Below, piece after piece: positions 52,280-61,200 of a DNA stretch of 64,000 nt. The DNA comes from JBCCAG01 sp050331115 (GTDB taxonomy: Bacteria > Cyanobacteriota > Cyanobacteriia > CAKZMO01). Within the stretch, counting starts at the first letter, position 1. Every line of letters begins with the position of its first letter. The notes below the pieces were generated by a model that saw only the letters and a list, made by a program, of their open reading frames with translations, did no database searches and was not told the DNA's origin. The position numbers and the translations under genes were made by a program. The stretch lies in the NCBI GenBank assembly GCA_050331115.1, contig JBHJHD010000007.1, forward strand, positions 1 through 64,000, in the 5' to 3' direction.

Positions 52280-52927
52280 CTAGAGTTGGGCAACGCGCTG
52301 TCGCTCCTGTTCTAAATCTAACGCGCAAAGGTGGGCATGGGCGTTGTCAATGGCCCGCTCACCCCGCAGAAACCCGGTATTAGCTGCAGGACAGATATAG
52401 CGCAGCGTCTGGGCCGTAAAGCGATCGCGCAGGCGCTCAATGCTTCTGAGCTGACGATACCAGTGAAAGGTCTTGGCGAACCGCAGCGGCACCGGATGCC
52501 CAGACCGGTCGGGCAGCAGGTGCCGTCCGGTGAAGAGGATGCCCCCCTCACGCTGCAGGTAAAGGCAGGCAGAGCCTGGGGAATATCCCGGAGTCCAAAT
52601 GAGCTGAGCCCTATCACTCAGCTGATGCTCATGGTGAAAGGACACGGGGTCGAGATTGGGCAGTCTGTAGGCTTCCTGCTCTTGAATCACGAGGGGACAG
52701 GTAAACTGCGACTGCAGCCGCCGCACCTGACCGATGGCGTCGCGGTGCGTAATCGCGATCGCGTCAACGCCGTGACCCGCCAGAAAATTGTCGGTCTCGT
52801 CCGTCTGCGGCGGACAGTCGATGAGCAAGTTTCCCAACCCCGAGTCTAAAACGAAGTACGCCGTTCCCCCCAGGGTGTCGCGGTTGGGCGGGAAAGCAAA
52901 AACGGTGTCGAAAATAAGGCGGGTCAT
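52280..52927 (-). CDS. MBL-fold protein with lost metal ligands
   Basis: A 215-residue metallo-beta-lactamase-fold protein. Seen: TAYFVLDSGLGNLLIDCPP, then DAIAITHRDAIG where HxHxDH normally lies, TPGYSPGSACLYL where TPGHSPGS is expected, and LFTGRHLLP in place of FTGDHLL. All core zinc ligands are thus replaced or missing, so hydrolase activity is unlikely. Whole subfamilies of cyanobacterial MBL proteins with THRDD sequences exist, so this may be a stable family feature. Divergent from the ParM-like gene. Confidence 0.82.
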   Translation of the reverse strand: MTRLIFDTVFAFPPNRDTLGGTAYFVLDSGLGNLLIDCPPQTDETDNFLAGHGVDAIAITHRDAIGQVRRLQSQFTCPLVIQEQEAYRLPNLDPVSFHHEHQLSDRAQLIWTPGYSPGSACLYLQREGGILFTGRHLLPDRSGHPVPLRFAKTFHWYRQLRSIERLRDRFTAQTLRYICPAANTGFLRGERAIDNAHAHLCALDLEQERQRVAQL

Positions 52928-53127
52928 AGCGCTGGGCCGTAATCTTTCTTAATGTCTTGGCAAGATGGCCGTGGCCCAATATCTGGCGTGGGGCAGGGGC
53001 GATCGCCCTCGGTTGGGGACAATTTTTTCTCCTTTATTCGCCCCTGCCCTTGATCTATCTGGCCCAGTGCGGCTATAGTACCATTGTACTGCTGGGGACA
53101 AACAAGCCCAACTGGAGTAACCGACCC

Positions 53128-54171
53128 ATGACTACAGCTACCAGACAAAAGCGCTCAAGTAAACCCCGAGGACGTGCAGCCTCCCCCGCAACACCACCGG
53201 CCCTAGCCCGCGTTATCGCCCTCGACGCGGGGAATTACGATCTTAAGTTTTTTGATGGGATCAATCACCCCAAAGCGATTCGTTCCGTACGCTACCAGCT
53301 TCCCCAAGGCCGCGACCCCGTTAGCTATTCAAACGCGTCTCCCCTGATTGAGCTACCCGACGGCACCCGCTACCACTTTGGGGCCCAGGCCTATAAGTAT
53401 CGGCGTCAGCAGCAGACAGTCATTGAAAACAAGGTAGAGCTGGCGCGACTGCACCTCTACGCCTGCCTTGAACCGCTTCAAGGTACGACAGGCGAGTTTC
53501 CGCTCCATCTATACCTATCTACCCCTGAGCCCGGCAAGCACGGGGACGCCATCGAGGCGGAGCTGCTGGGGCTGCACGAGTTTACCCGTAACGATATCGA
53601 CTTTAGCGTCAACGTGGAGAGCGTTAGCGTCGAGCGGGAGGGCATGGGGGCCTACTGGTACGCCAAGAGTCAGGGGTACATCCCTGACAGCGGCTACACC
53701 ATTGTCATTGACATTGGCGGCGGCACCTGGCTGACCCGGCTCGTGGACGGTGAGGGTGAGGTGATCGACGAAAATGTGATGAACCGAGGCGGCTCTTATG
53801 AGCTAGCGGTGTCTATCAGCTTCGATCGCCGGCTCACCGACGCTCTGGGCACCACAGCGGACCCGAGCCTCGTAATGGATGGCTTCCGAGGCGGCAATAC
53901 CTATGCCGACACCGGCCTATCCTGGGACGCCTGGCTAGACGAGCATCTTGATCCCTGGTTTAAGGGTATCTTTCAGACCGTCAAGGCCCAGTACACCCCC
54001 TACATGGCCCGGGTAACCAAGTTCCTCGTCACTGGCGGCGGCTCTCATCTGATTTCCGAGCGCCTCGCCGGACGCAAGCTCTTTACCGTGATGGGCGACC
54101 CCCAGTTCGCCAACGTTCGCGGCCTGTACCTCCTCTCCCAAGACACCCAGCTATGCATGACAACAAAGTAA
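53128..54171 (+). CDS. ParM-like actin family protein
   Basis: A 347-residue actin-fold ATPase like plasmid-segregation ParM/StbA. Seen: phosphate-1 loop VIALDAGNYDLKFFDG (about 30-45), connecting region VENKVELARLHLYACL-like, phosphate-2 loop TIVIDIGGGTWLTRLVDG (about 191-208) and adenosine loop FLVTGGGSHLISERL near 302. ATG at 53128 is supported by CTGGAG; upstream frame codons are shadow. Such proteins polymerise to push DNA apart on plasmids; here the surroundings are chromosomal. A small downstream gene overlaps it by 19 bases, as a ParR partner would. Confidence 0.87.
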   Translation: MTTATRQKRSSKPRGRAASPATPPALARVIALDAGNYDLKFFDGINHPKAIRSVRYQLPQGRDPVSYSNASPLIELPDGTRYHFGAQAYKYRRQQQTVIENKVELARLHLYACLEPLQGTTGEFPLHLYLSTPEPGKHGDAIEAELLGLHEFTRNDIDFSVNVESVSVEREGMGAYWYAKSQGYIPDSGYTIVIDIGGGTWLTRLVDGEGEVIDENVMNRGGSYELAVSISFDRRLTDALGTTADPSLVMDGFRGGNTYADTGLSWDAWLDEHLDPWFKGIFQTVKAQYTPYMARVTKFLVTGGGSHLISERLAGRKLFTVMGDPQFANVRGLYLLSQDTQLCMTTK

Positions 54172-54404
54172 GACTCAGTCAAGACGTAATCGACAAGGCG
54201 CAGACGATCGCCACCGAATGGGGGCTCAAAAACGCTAGGGCCGCGGTTGAGGCGGTATTCCGTCGCTACTCCGACGAGTATCTCTACGGGCGGCAGAGCC
54301 CGGGCCCTGCCGCTGCGCCCCTGCGCCCCGTTCCAGACATCGGCAGTCGTATCGCGCCCACCTGCGAGGCCCTCGATGAGCTAGAGGATTTGCTGGCTAT
54401 GTGA
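54153..54404 (+). CDS. Small partner protein (ParR-like candidate)
   Basis: An 83-residue protein overlapping the 3' end of the ParM-like gene by 19 bases. Seen: VRLSQDVIDKAQTIATEWGLKNARAAVEAVFRRYSDEYLYG, a helical region that could form a ribbon-helix-helix, and a Pro-rich middle followed by an acidic end (CEALDELEDLLAM). In ParMRC systems ParR is a small ribbon-helix-helix protein encoded right after parM, with a C-terminal region that contacts the filament. The assignment is by position and shape only. Confidence 0.65.
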   Translation: MHDNKVRLSQDVIDKAQTIATEWGLKNARAAVEAVFRRYSDEYLYGRQSPGPAAAPLRPVPDIGSRIAPTCEALDELEDLLAM

Positions 54405-54571
54405 CCGCGCCGCTTTGCAGGACTTTGGGACATACCGCCCTAGGGTCTAAGCTATAGGGTCTAAGCCGTAGGAGAGAAAAGCGTCTTTCCTGTGGCTTAC
54501 TCATGGCTTACTCGTGGCCAACTGTTTCAGACCCGCACTTGGACCGGCAAAACTTTGGGAAACGCCCCATC

Positions 54572-55147
54572 CTAGCTGGCCAAACCGCCAAAAATGCCCT
54601 TGAGTGAGGCGATCGCGTCTTCGGTTTGGGCCCAGATGCTTTGGTCAGGCTCCTGATTTACCATCTCGCGGGTGCCGAGGGTGATGAGGATACTTTTCAT
54701 CTGCTCTTGGTGGGCGCGATTCTTAAAGTTGACCTGATTGACCGGGTCAATGGTCTCCTGCAGATTACCGCCCACGGTCTGGGCCGCCTTGTAAACCGTA
54801 ATACCCGTCATCACCAGCTGGTGCTTGAGTCCCTCATGCTGTAGCGCTTTGTCAAATAAAGTCAGGTCGCCGCTGTGCATCATGTCCTTGAGGGCTTCGA
54901 CAGCCTGAGTCGTTTTGTCCTGGGGTTCGGCGCTCACCCCGAGGTTGGTCATCGCATTGTTGAGGGCCGTCAGGCTCTCTTCGTCATCCCTAATCATGTC
55001 TGCAAGGCGATTGGCAACTTCTCTATCGCTAGAGCAGGATTCCATCAGCGTACGCTGGTTGGAAATCATCAGAGCCTGAATCGCCTTCATGTCCGCTAGG
55101 CGGGTGGCGAGTGCTGAAAAGTGGGAGAGTTCGACGCCGGCTGCCAT
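54572..55147 (-). CDS. Helical protein of unknown function (ferritin-like bundle)
   Basis: A 191-residue all-helical protein, with SHFSALATRLADMKAIQALMISNQRTLM, DREVANRLADMIRDDEESLTALNNAMTNLG and KALQHEGLKHQLVMTGITVYKAAQTVGG as long helices. The periodic E/H residues recall ferritin-like or hemerythrin-like four-helix bundles, but no strict metal motif is clear. ATG at 55147 is preferred since AAGG lies about 10 bases before it; GTG at 55186 is also possible. It sits alone between the ParM pair and the recombinase gene. Confidence 0.6.
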   Translation of the reverse strand: MAAGVELSHFSALATRLADMKAIQALMISNQRTLMESCSSDREVANRLADMIRDDEESLTALNNAMTNLGVSAEPQDKTTQAVEALKDMMHSGDLTLFDKALQHEGLKHQLVMTGITVYKAAQTVGGNLQETIDPVNQVNFKNRAHQEQMKSILITLGTREMVNQEPDQSIWAQTEDAIASLKGIFGGLAS

Positions 55148-55246
55148 GGAAATACCTTGTGTGTGGCTGGTCTCTTCTAGAGTCACCTAGTCGGCCCAGG
55201 TCTGCGTCTTACCAATGGACGAACTTTTATTGCGTCGGCCCTAGCG

Positions 55247-56389
55247 CTAGCGGCGAGCCAGCGCTGCGTCCACCGCCTGCTGATGATCGCGGCGGGTAAT
55301 CCAGCGGTGATAGGTCTGGGTATGGACGCTGACGGAATGCCCCATCATTTGGGCGGCGACCGTGTCGGGTAGACCCACGTGGATAGTGCGCACAGCCCAG
55401 GCGTGTCGGAGATCGTAGGGCTTAAACGGCAGGCGGTAGCGGCGCAGCTGGCTGGACACCTTTTGCCCCACGCGCTGAAGGGTGGTTTGGGTGAGGTCGG
55501 TGGTCAGCTTGGGTAGCCTTACCTCGTGCAGGTCGAACTGCGCCACCCACTCGGGGTGAAATGGCCAGACCTCTCGCCGCCCCGTCTTCGTAGTCTCCAG
55601 GACTTCAATGGAGGCCCGGCTCAGATCTGACGCCTGCTGCAGGCGACCATAGTCGCAGAAAAACACTTCGTGGTTCCGCAGACCGTAGGCCGCCATCACG
55701 CCATAGACAAATCGCCAGGCCGGGTTGGGAATTTGGCGGTAGACCTCGACAATCGCCTCGTCCGTGGGCAGCTGCCGCTGCTGCATGTGGCTGCGGCTGT
55801 AGGTGCCCCAGTAGCGCTCTATGTGGGGCAGGTCTAAATTGAGGAACTGGGCAAAAGCGCTGAGGGCGGTGCAGGCGACCTGGCGGCTGCGGGATTGTAC
55901 AGGGACATCGTCTAGGGTGGCATAGACGGCTTCGATGAGGGTCAGGCGCGGGGCGGACTGGGCTGTGGCCTGTAGCTTTCGCAGGTAGGGGGCGTAGGCC
56001 GTTCGCCAGGTGGTTTGGGCCGAGGCGGCCTGCTGCCGCTGCTGCAGAAAGCCGACCCGAAATAGCTCAATCTGCTCTGAGAGCGGCATCTGGTGAAGCC
56101 TCCGTCCCCCCGGCTGATAGTTTCGCCAGTCGAAGCACCCCTCCAACAGCTTGGCCGCAACAATTTTTGCCTCCTGCTCCGCCTGTTTCAGCCCCGACTT
56201 ATTGGCCGGTAGCCCTAAGCTGAGGCGCTGCTGGTAGGCCTGAAGCCTTGAACTCCCCGGTCGGGGTGGCAGCGTAGCCCGCAGGCTCAGCTTTTGCCCC
56301 CGGCACTCGAGCTGCACGCCGAGCTGGGCAGCCTTGAGTCGCTGATTGATTTGGCGGAGGCGGGGATCGATATCGGCGAGTGAAGCCAT
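55247..56389 (-). CDS. Tyrosine recombinase (phage integrase family)
   Basis: A 380-residue site-specific recombinase. Seen: an N-terminal arm, and a C-terminal catalytic domain with GVMAAYGLRNHEVFF (first Arg), TTKTGRREVWPFHP, YDLRHAWAVRTI (HxxR-type), MMGHSVSVHTQTYHRW (His/Trp region and the candidate catalytic Tyr). No attachment site or direct-repeat boundary could be found near it, and phage genes are absent, so it may be a resident cyanobacterial recombinase rather than the end of an island. Confidence 0.85.
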   Translation of the reverse strand: MASLADIDPRLRQINQRLKAAQLGVQLECRGQKLSLRATLPPRPGSSRLQAYQQRLSLGLPANKSGLKQAEQEAKIVAAKLLEGCFDWRNYQPGGRRLHQMPLSEQIELFRVGFLQQRQQAASAQTTWRTAYAPYLRKLQATAQSAPRLTLIEAVYATLDDVPVQSRSRQVACTALSAFAQFLNLDLPHIERYWGTYSRSHMQQRQLPTDEAIVEVYRQIPNPAWRFVYGVMAAYGLRNHEVFFCDYGRLQQASDLSRASIEVLETTKTGRREVWPFHPEWVAQFDLHEVRLPKLTTDLTQTTLQRVGQKVSSQLRRYRLPFKPYDLRHAWAVRTIHVGLPDTVAAQMMGHSVSVHTQTYHRWITRRDHQQAVDAALARR

Positions 56390-56687
56390 AGAGAACTAAC
56401 GTATTCAGACAGCCGAGAGCCCTCTAGGCCTCTCGAATTTTATTGCTAGAGATTCGCAAGTATTGTGACAGAAGTAGGCTTAAGATGAGCTTAAGCTTTA
56501 AACTAGCGTTTAGCCTGGTCTACCTGCAAAGTAAATCGTTCGAAGGATTTTAACGCCTGCGCCAACTGATCTCAATTTCGGCGTTAAGATTAAGAAATAT
56601 TATCCTTACTATAGAAATAGAAACTGCCAGCAGCTCAAAGATTATTTTCTCAAGGCTTGCTCACTCAATTTGATTAGCTCATCGACT

Positions 56688-57872
56688 ATGAAGGGGAATG
56701 CTGTGGTCACAACAGGTCGCGTTGGAGTATTACTGCTGAATCTAGGTGGACCAGACCAGCTTGAGGACGTTCGCCCTTTTCTGTTTAACCTGTTCTCTGA
56801 CCCAGAGATTATTCGGCTGCCCTTCACCTGGCTCCAGCGACCGCTGGCTTGGCTCATCTCCACGACCCGAGCCAATAAATCCAAGGCCAACTATCGGGAG
56901 ATTGGCGGCGGCTCCCCCCTGCGAAAAATCACCGAGGAGCAGGCCCAAGCTCTACAGGAAGTCCTGCGTCAGCAGGGGCATGAGGCCCAAGTCTACGTGG
57001 GCATGCGCTACTGGTACCCCTTCACGGAAGAGGCGATCGCCCGAATCAAGCGCGACGGTATCGAGCGGCTGGTGATTTTGCCCCTCTACCCCCATTTCTC
57101 CATCAGCACCAGCGGCTCTAGCTTCCGCCTTTTGGAGCGCATCTGGAGTGAGGACCCAGCGCTGCAAAAAATTGACTACACGGTCATTCCCTCCTGGTAC
57201 GATAGCCCCGGCTATCTGCAGGCTATGGCGCAGCTCATCGCCCAAGAGCTCGACCAGCTGCCCGACCCCGACAGTGCCCACGTCTTCTTCAGCGCCCACG
57301 GCGTACCTCTGAGCTATGTAGAGGAGGCGGGTGACCCCTACCAGCGCGAAATCGAAGGCTGCGTCGACCTGATTATGCAGACCCTCGATCGGCCCAACGA
57401 CTATACCCTGGCCTACCAAAGCCGGGTGGGTCCCGTAGAGTGGCTAAAGCCCTACACCGAAGACGCCATCGAAGAACTCGCCCAGCGCGTCGACACCTTA
57501 GTGGTTGTGCCAATCAGCTTTGTGTCTGAGCACATCGAAACGCTGCAGGAAATTGACATGGAGTACCGTGAGCTTGCGGAGGAGGCCGGTATCGAAGGCT
57601 TCTATCGCGTTCCGGCCCTCAACACCCATCCCACGTTTATCGGGGATATGGCTCACATGGTGACCGAGGCCCTGCGGGCTCCGGCGCTCAAGCTAGAGGA
57701 CGTCATGCGGCTCCCTAGCGAAACCAAAATTTATCCCCAGGAAAAGTGGGAATGGGGCATGACGACAGCGGCTGAGGTGTGGAACGGGCGACTAGCAATG
57801 CTGGGCTTCTTGGCGCTGATGGCGGAGCTGATTAGCGGGCAAGGACCACTGCACTTTGTCGGGTTACTATAG
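56688..57872 (+). CDS. hemH: Ferrochelatase with C-terminal chlorophyll-binding helix
   Basis: A 394-residue enzyme inserting Fe2+ into protoporphyrin IX. Seen: GVLLLNLGGPDQLEDVRPFLFNLFSDP, MRYWYPFTEEAI, the histidine block PLYPHFSISTSGSSF and VFFSAHGVPLSYVEEAGDPY; then after about residue 330 a linker and a CAB-like helix EVWNGRLAMLGFLALMAELISG with the ExxNGRxAMxGF motif of light-harvesting-like proteins. That extension is typical of cyanobacterial and plastid type II ferrochelatase and helps dimerise and tune the enzyme. ATG at 56688 or GTG at 56703 (with AAGGGG just before) could be the start. Confidence 0.96.
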   Translation: MKGNAVVTTGRVGVLLLNLGGPDQLEDVRPFLFNLFSDPEIIRLPFTWLQRPLAWLISTTRANKSKANYREIGGGSPLRKITEEQAQALQEVLRQQGHEAQVYVGMRYWYPFTEEAIARIKRDGIERLVILPLYPHFSISTSGSSFRLLERIWSEDPALQKIDYTVIPSWYDSPGYLQAMAQLIAQELDQLPDPDSAHVFFSAHGVPLSYVEEAGDPYQREIEGCVDLIMQTLDRPNDYTLAYQSRVGPVEWLKPYTEDAIEELAQRVDTLVVVPISFVSEHIETLQEIDMEYRELAEEAGIEGFYRVPALNTHPTFIGDMAHMVTEALRAPALKLEDVMRLPSETKIYPQEKWEWGMTTAAEVWNGRLAMLGFLALMAELISGQGPLHFVGLL

Positions 57873-58228
57873 TAACAGGGCAATCTACGCAAATAAGGGT
57901 GATTTCAGAAATCGCCAGCGCTATTTTATCCTGATGAATTCTTTCAGACCCTGTGTATTCTTACACGATGGGAATTTTGGCGCTTGCCAACATCAGGGAC
58001 CGTCTACCACTGCAAACCGATATCTGCAGCGCAGCGGCTATGCCAGCAGCTGAGGCTTGACCTGCTTTCAGAGGCCTGTTTTCAGACGCCTGTTTAAGGC
58101 CAATACAGCGAGTGCCACAGCGGTCAGCCAGCTTCAACTCGCGACGGGCGCACAATAGCCGTACCAGCCGTAAATATGATTTCGGAGTAGCGCCACGGCG
58201 CTGCTCTGACAAAGGGGATTTAGTGTCT
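57873..58228. other. Intergenic region with short imperfect repeats
   Basis: About 350 bases between hemH and the STAND-type gene. It contains CCTGCTTTCAGAGG (58061-58074), CCTGTTTTCAGACG (58075-58088) and a partial CCTGTTTAAGG. The longest frame here opens at 57856 over the hemH end and appears non-coding. No RNA gene recognised. Confidence 0.45.
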
Positions 58229-61200
58229 ATGGTACAGATTAGACGCGCCATGCGCGATGACGCTCACGCCGACATGGAGCAGCGCCTCAACGCCGCCTGC
58301 GCGGGCGATACCGAAGCGATCGCGGCGCTGATTGAGCGATCGCTCATGCTGTCTCGGGTCGCCGTCCGGGCGCGAATCGAGGGCCGCTGCCTTTATTTGA
58401 TTCTCTATGGACAGGCGGGGCAGCAGGATAGTTTGGTGCGCTTCATCAAATCAGGGCTGCAGCAGATTCGCATCGAAGGCGTCAACGAGATTGACATTGC
58501 GGTCTACCCAGACGAGTTTGGGCAGGGCGAGCCCATCTGGAGCTACCACGGTCAGCTGCGCTCGTCTCGCGTATCAACCCTAGCCGCGCCCAAAGCCGCC
58601 CCCCCAGGCACTTCCCCGAGGCGGGTGAAGACCGGAAGCCACAATACTCAGTGGACCGCCAGCGGCATTCGCATCGACGCCGCTTCCCCCGGCCCGCAGC
58701 GCTGGGTGCCCCAGTCGGCAGCGCCCCCTGCTGAGCAACCCCTATTTGACCGACAGTCCGCGGTCCACAAAGCCGTTAAGGCAATCAAATCCGGCGCGCC
58801 GCTGCAGGTCTACGGCCCCTCCGGCGCCGGCAAAACCACGTTTCTGCGCAACCTCATCCACCAGCAAGAGGTGCAGCAGTTCGGCGATGGCATGGTCTAC
58901 ATTGAGACCTACAAAGCCCTAAGCATCGATCTGCTTCAGCATCTGTTTGAGGCCCTTTACCGCAGCGACAATCCGGTACAGACCAAGCCAACGATGCCGG
59001 AAATTCGCCACGCCCTGCGGAGCCGCAATAGCCTCGCCGTCATTGACCAGATCGAGGCTTTAGACAGCCTTGACTCGCTAATAGACACTGTGCCGCTGCT
59101 GCTGGCGGCGCGCACCTGTCACCTGTGGGAGCGGGGGGAGGTGATTCCGCTAGAGTCATTTTCTGATCACGAAGCCCTGACCTTCCTTGAGCTGCAGCTC
59201 GGCCGCGCCCTGTCTGTCGATGAGCAGCGCTCGGCGATGGATCTGTGTCGCCACTTAAAGGGCAACCCAGCGCTGCTGATTCAGCATGTCGGCCTAGTGC
59301 GGCGAGGACAGTCTTTTGCCGAACTTGCCCAGCAGATAGACGCAGGCTTTTCGCCAGACACGCTGGTGATGCGGGCGGCAAGCGACTTATCTGACGAAGA
59401 GCGCCGCCTGCTGGCGACCCTGGCCGTATTTGGCCCAGTCCCGATTCAGACGCACCATCTACAGGCGATCGCCGGCGTAGACAGCGCCTCCCTCACCAAG
59501 CTGCGGGAGCGAGGCCTGGTGTGGGGCAGTGAGTCCTACCGTCTGGCCAGCAACTTACTCGCGCCGCTGCAGCAGGTGTGGGACCTAACGCCTTGGTACG
59601 AGCGGGCTGTACATTATTTCGGCAGCTGGGCCACCAGTCAGCACGAGCGCATCCCCACCTCAGGCGAAGCGGCCACGCCAGACACGCTGGCGATGCTGGA
59701 GCTGCTGTGGCGTTTATTAGAGCTCTCGATGGACCGGCAGCAGTGGTCAGACAGCCTTTCCCTATGCCACGCCCTCGATCCGCTGCTCTATCAGTACTGC
59801 CGCTGGGGTCGCTGGCAGCAGGTTTGGGAGCTGGGTCAGCAGGCTGCTCAGGAGATGGGCGATCGCGCCGCTGAGTCTTGGGCCCTGCACCAAATGGGCA
59901 GCGTGGCACTCTGTCTGAACGACAGCTTTGCCGCCCGGGCCTACCTCGCTGAGGCTCAGCAAATTCGTCAGCAGGAAGGCGACATGGTCGGGGCGGCGCT
60001 GTCCCAGCACAACCTGATCGCTCTGCAGCAGGAGGGCAAAGAGGTGGCGCGCAACGAAGCCGCCCGGCCCGCCGCCGCTGCCCCCGCCGCGGCATTTGTG
60101 TCGATGTCTCATCAGCTGCCGCTTAAGTGGCTTTTGCTGGGCGGCGCGGTCACCATGGCGGGCATTGGTGCGCTAGTTGGCCTCCAGGGGGAAGCCTCCG
60201 ACATTTCGGTGCGCCCTCGCTTGGTCAGCTTCCCGCCCCAACAGCTTTCCACCACTAGCGAGACGCGAGAAATCGTCGTCCGCAACACAAGCTCCGAGGC
60301 TCTATCCATTGATGAAATTATATTCACTCGCAGCGACGACGGGGCTGCTGACAGTGGCGCATCCGAGGGCGATGCTGCTAGCGATGACTTGTCCCCTGAA
60401 GACCGGGCTAGCGATGAGCGGGCCAGCAGCCCCATCATCAATGGCGAAGAGGCTTTGGCCGCTCTAGAAGACAACTTCCAGATGCAGGAAAGCTGCACCA
60501 ACAATACCCTAGCTCCCGACGCGACCTGCACCATTGAGGCCCAGTTTACCCCCCAGCTTGCAGGCCCCCACGCCACCACAGTGAGCATCATCGACGACCA
60601 ACAGACCTTAGAGACGGTGATCCTGCGGGGGGTTGGCGCAGAAGCCGATGCGGAATTTCGGCCTCGATCTTTAGAATTCGAGCCCCTGCGCCCTGATACA
60701 GAACCCATGGTAGAAACCGTCACCCTGCGCAACACGGGGCCGGTGGCCTTTACCGTCTCAGCCGTTGATATTGAGGATACAGAAGCTTTTACCGTTAAGA
60801 CCGACGAGTGCGCTGGGCAGACCTTAGACACCCGGGACACCTGCCGGATTGGGGTCCAGTTCGATCCGCCTAAGTCGGGGGAGTTTGCCGCTACCCTAAC
60901 CGTCAATAGCCCAACCCGCTCGTCAATCTGGACCCTCCCCCTCTCCGCCTCAGCGCCCTCGACGCAGCCGTCGTCGGGTCAGCCCGGCATCTCTAGCCCG
61001 TCGCGATCGCCGCGCATCAGCCTGCCCCCGATTCGGCTGCCGTCCCTCTTCACGCCGTCCCCGCAGTCCAGGCCGACTCCCAGGCCTCAGTCCAAGCCTG
61101 AGATTTCCGCAAGCGTAGAATCGGTGACCTTCAGCGGTCAGCCGACGGGCAGCATTCGCACCCAGCAGGTTACGCTGACCAATACGGGGAGTGGAGACCT

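Noticed and set aside
52957..53127. 57-residue N-terminal extension of the ParM-like protein
   Set aside because: It reads through an AT-rich promoter-like region and the ATG at 53128 has a good ribosome site.
55247..56389. Integrase as the edge of a genomic island
   Set aside because: No phage genes, tRNA or flanking direct repeats were seen, and the surrounding genes look like ordinary cyanobacterial core genes.
57856..58053. Small ORF after hemH
   Set aside because: It starts inside the hemH end, lacks a ribosome site and has no domain.
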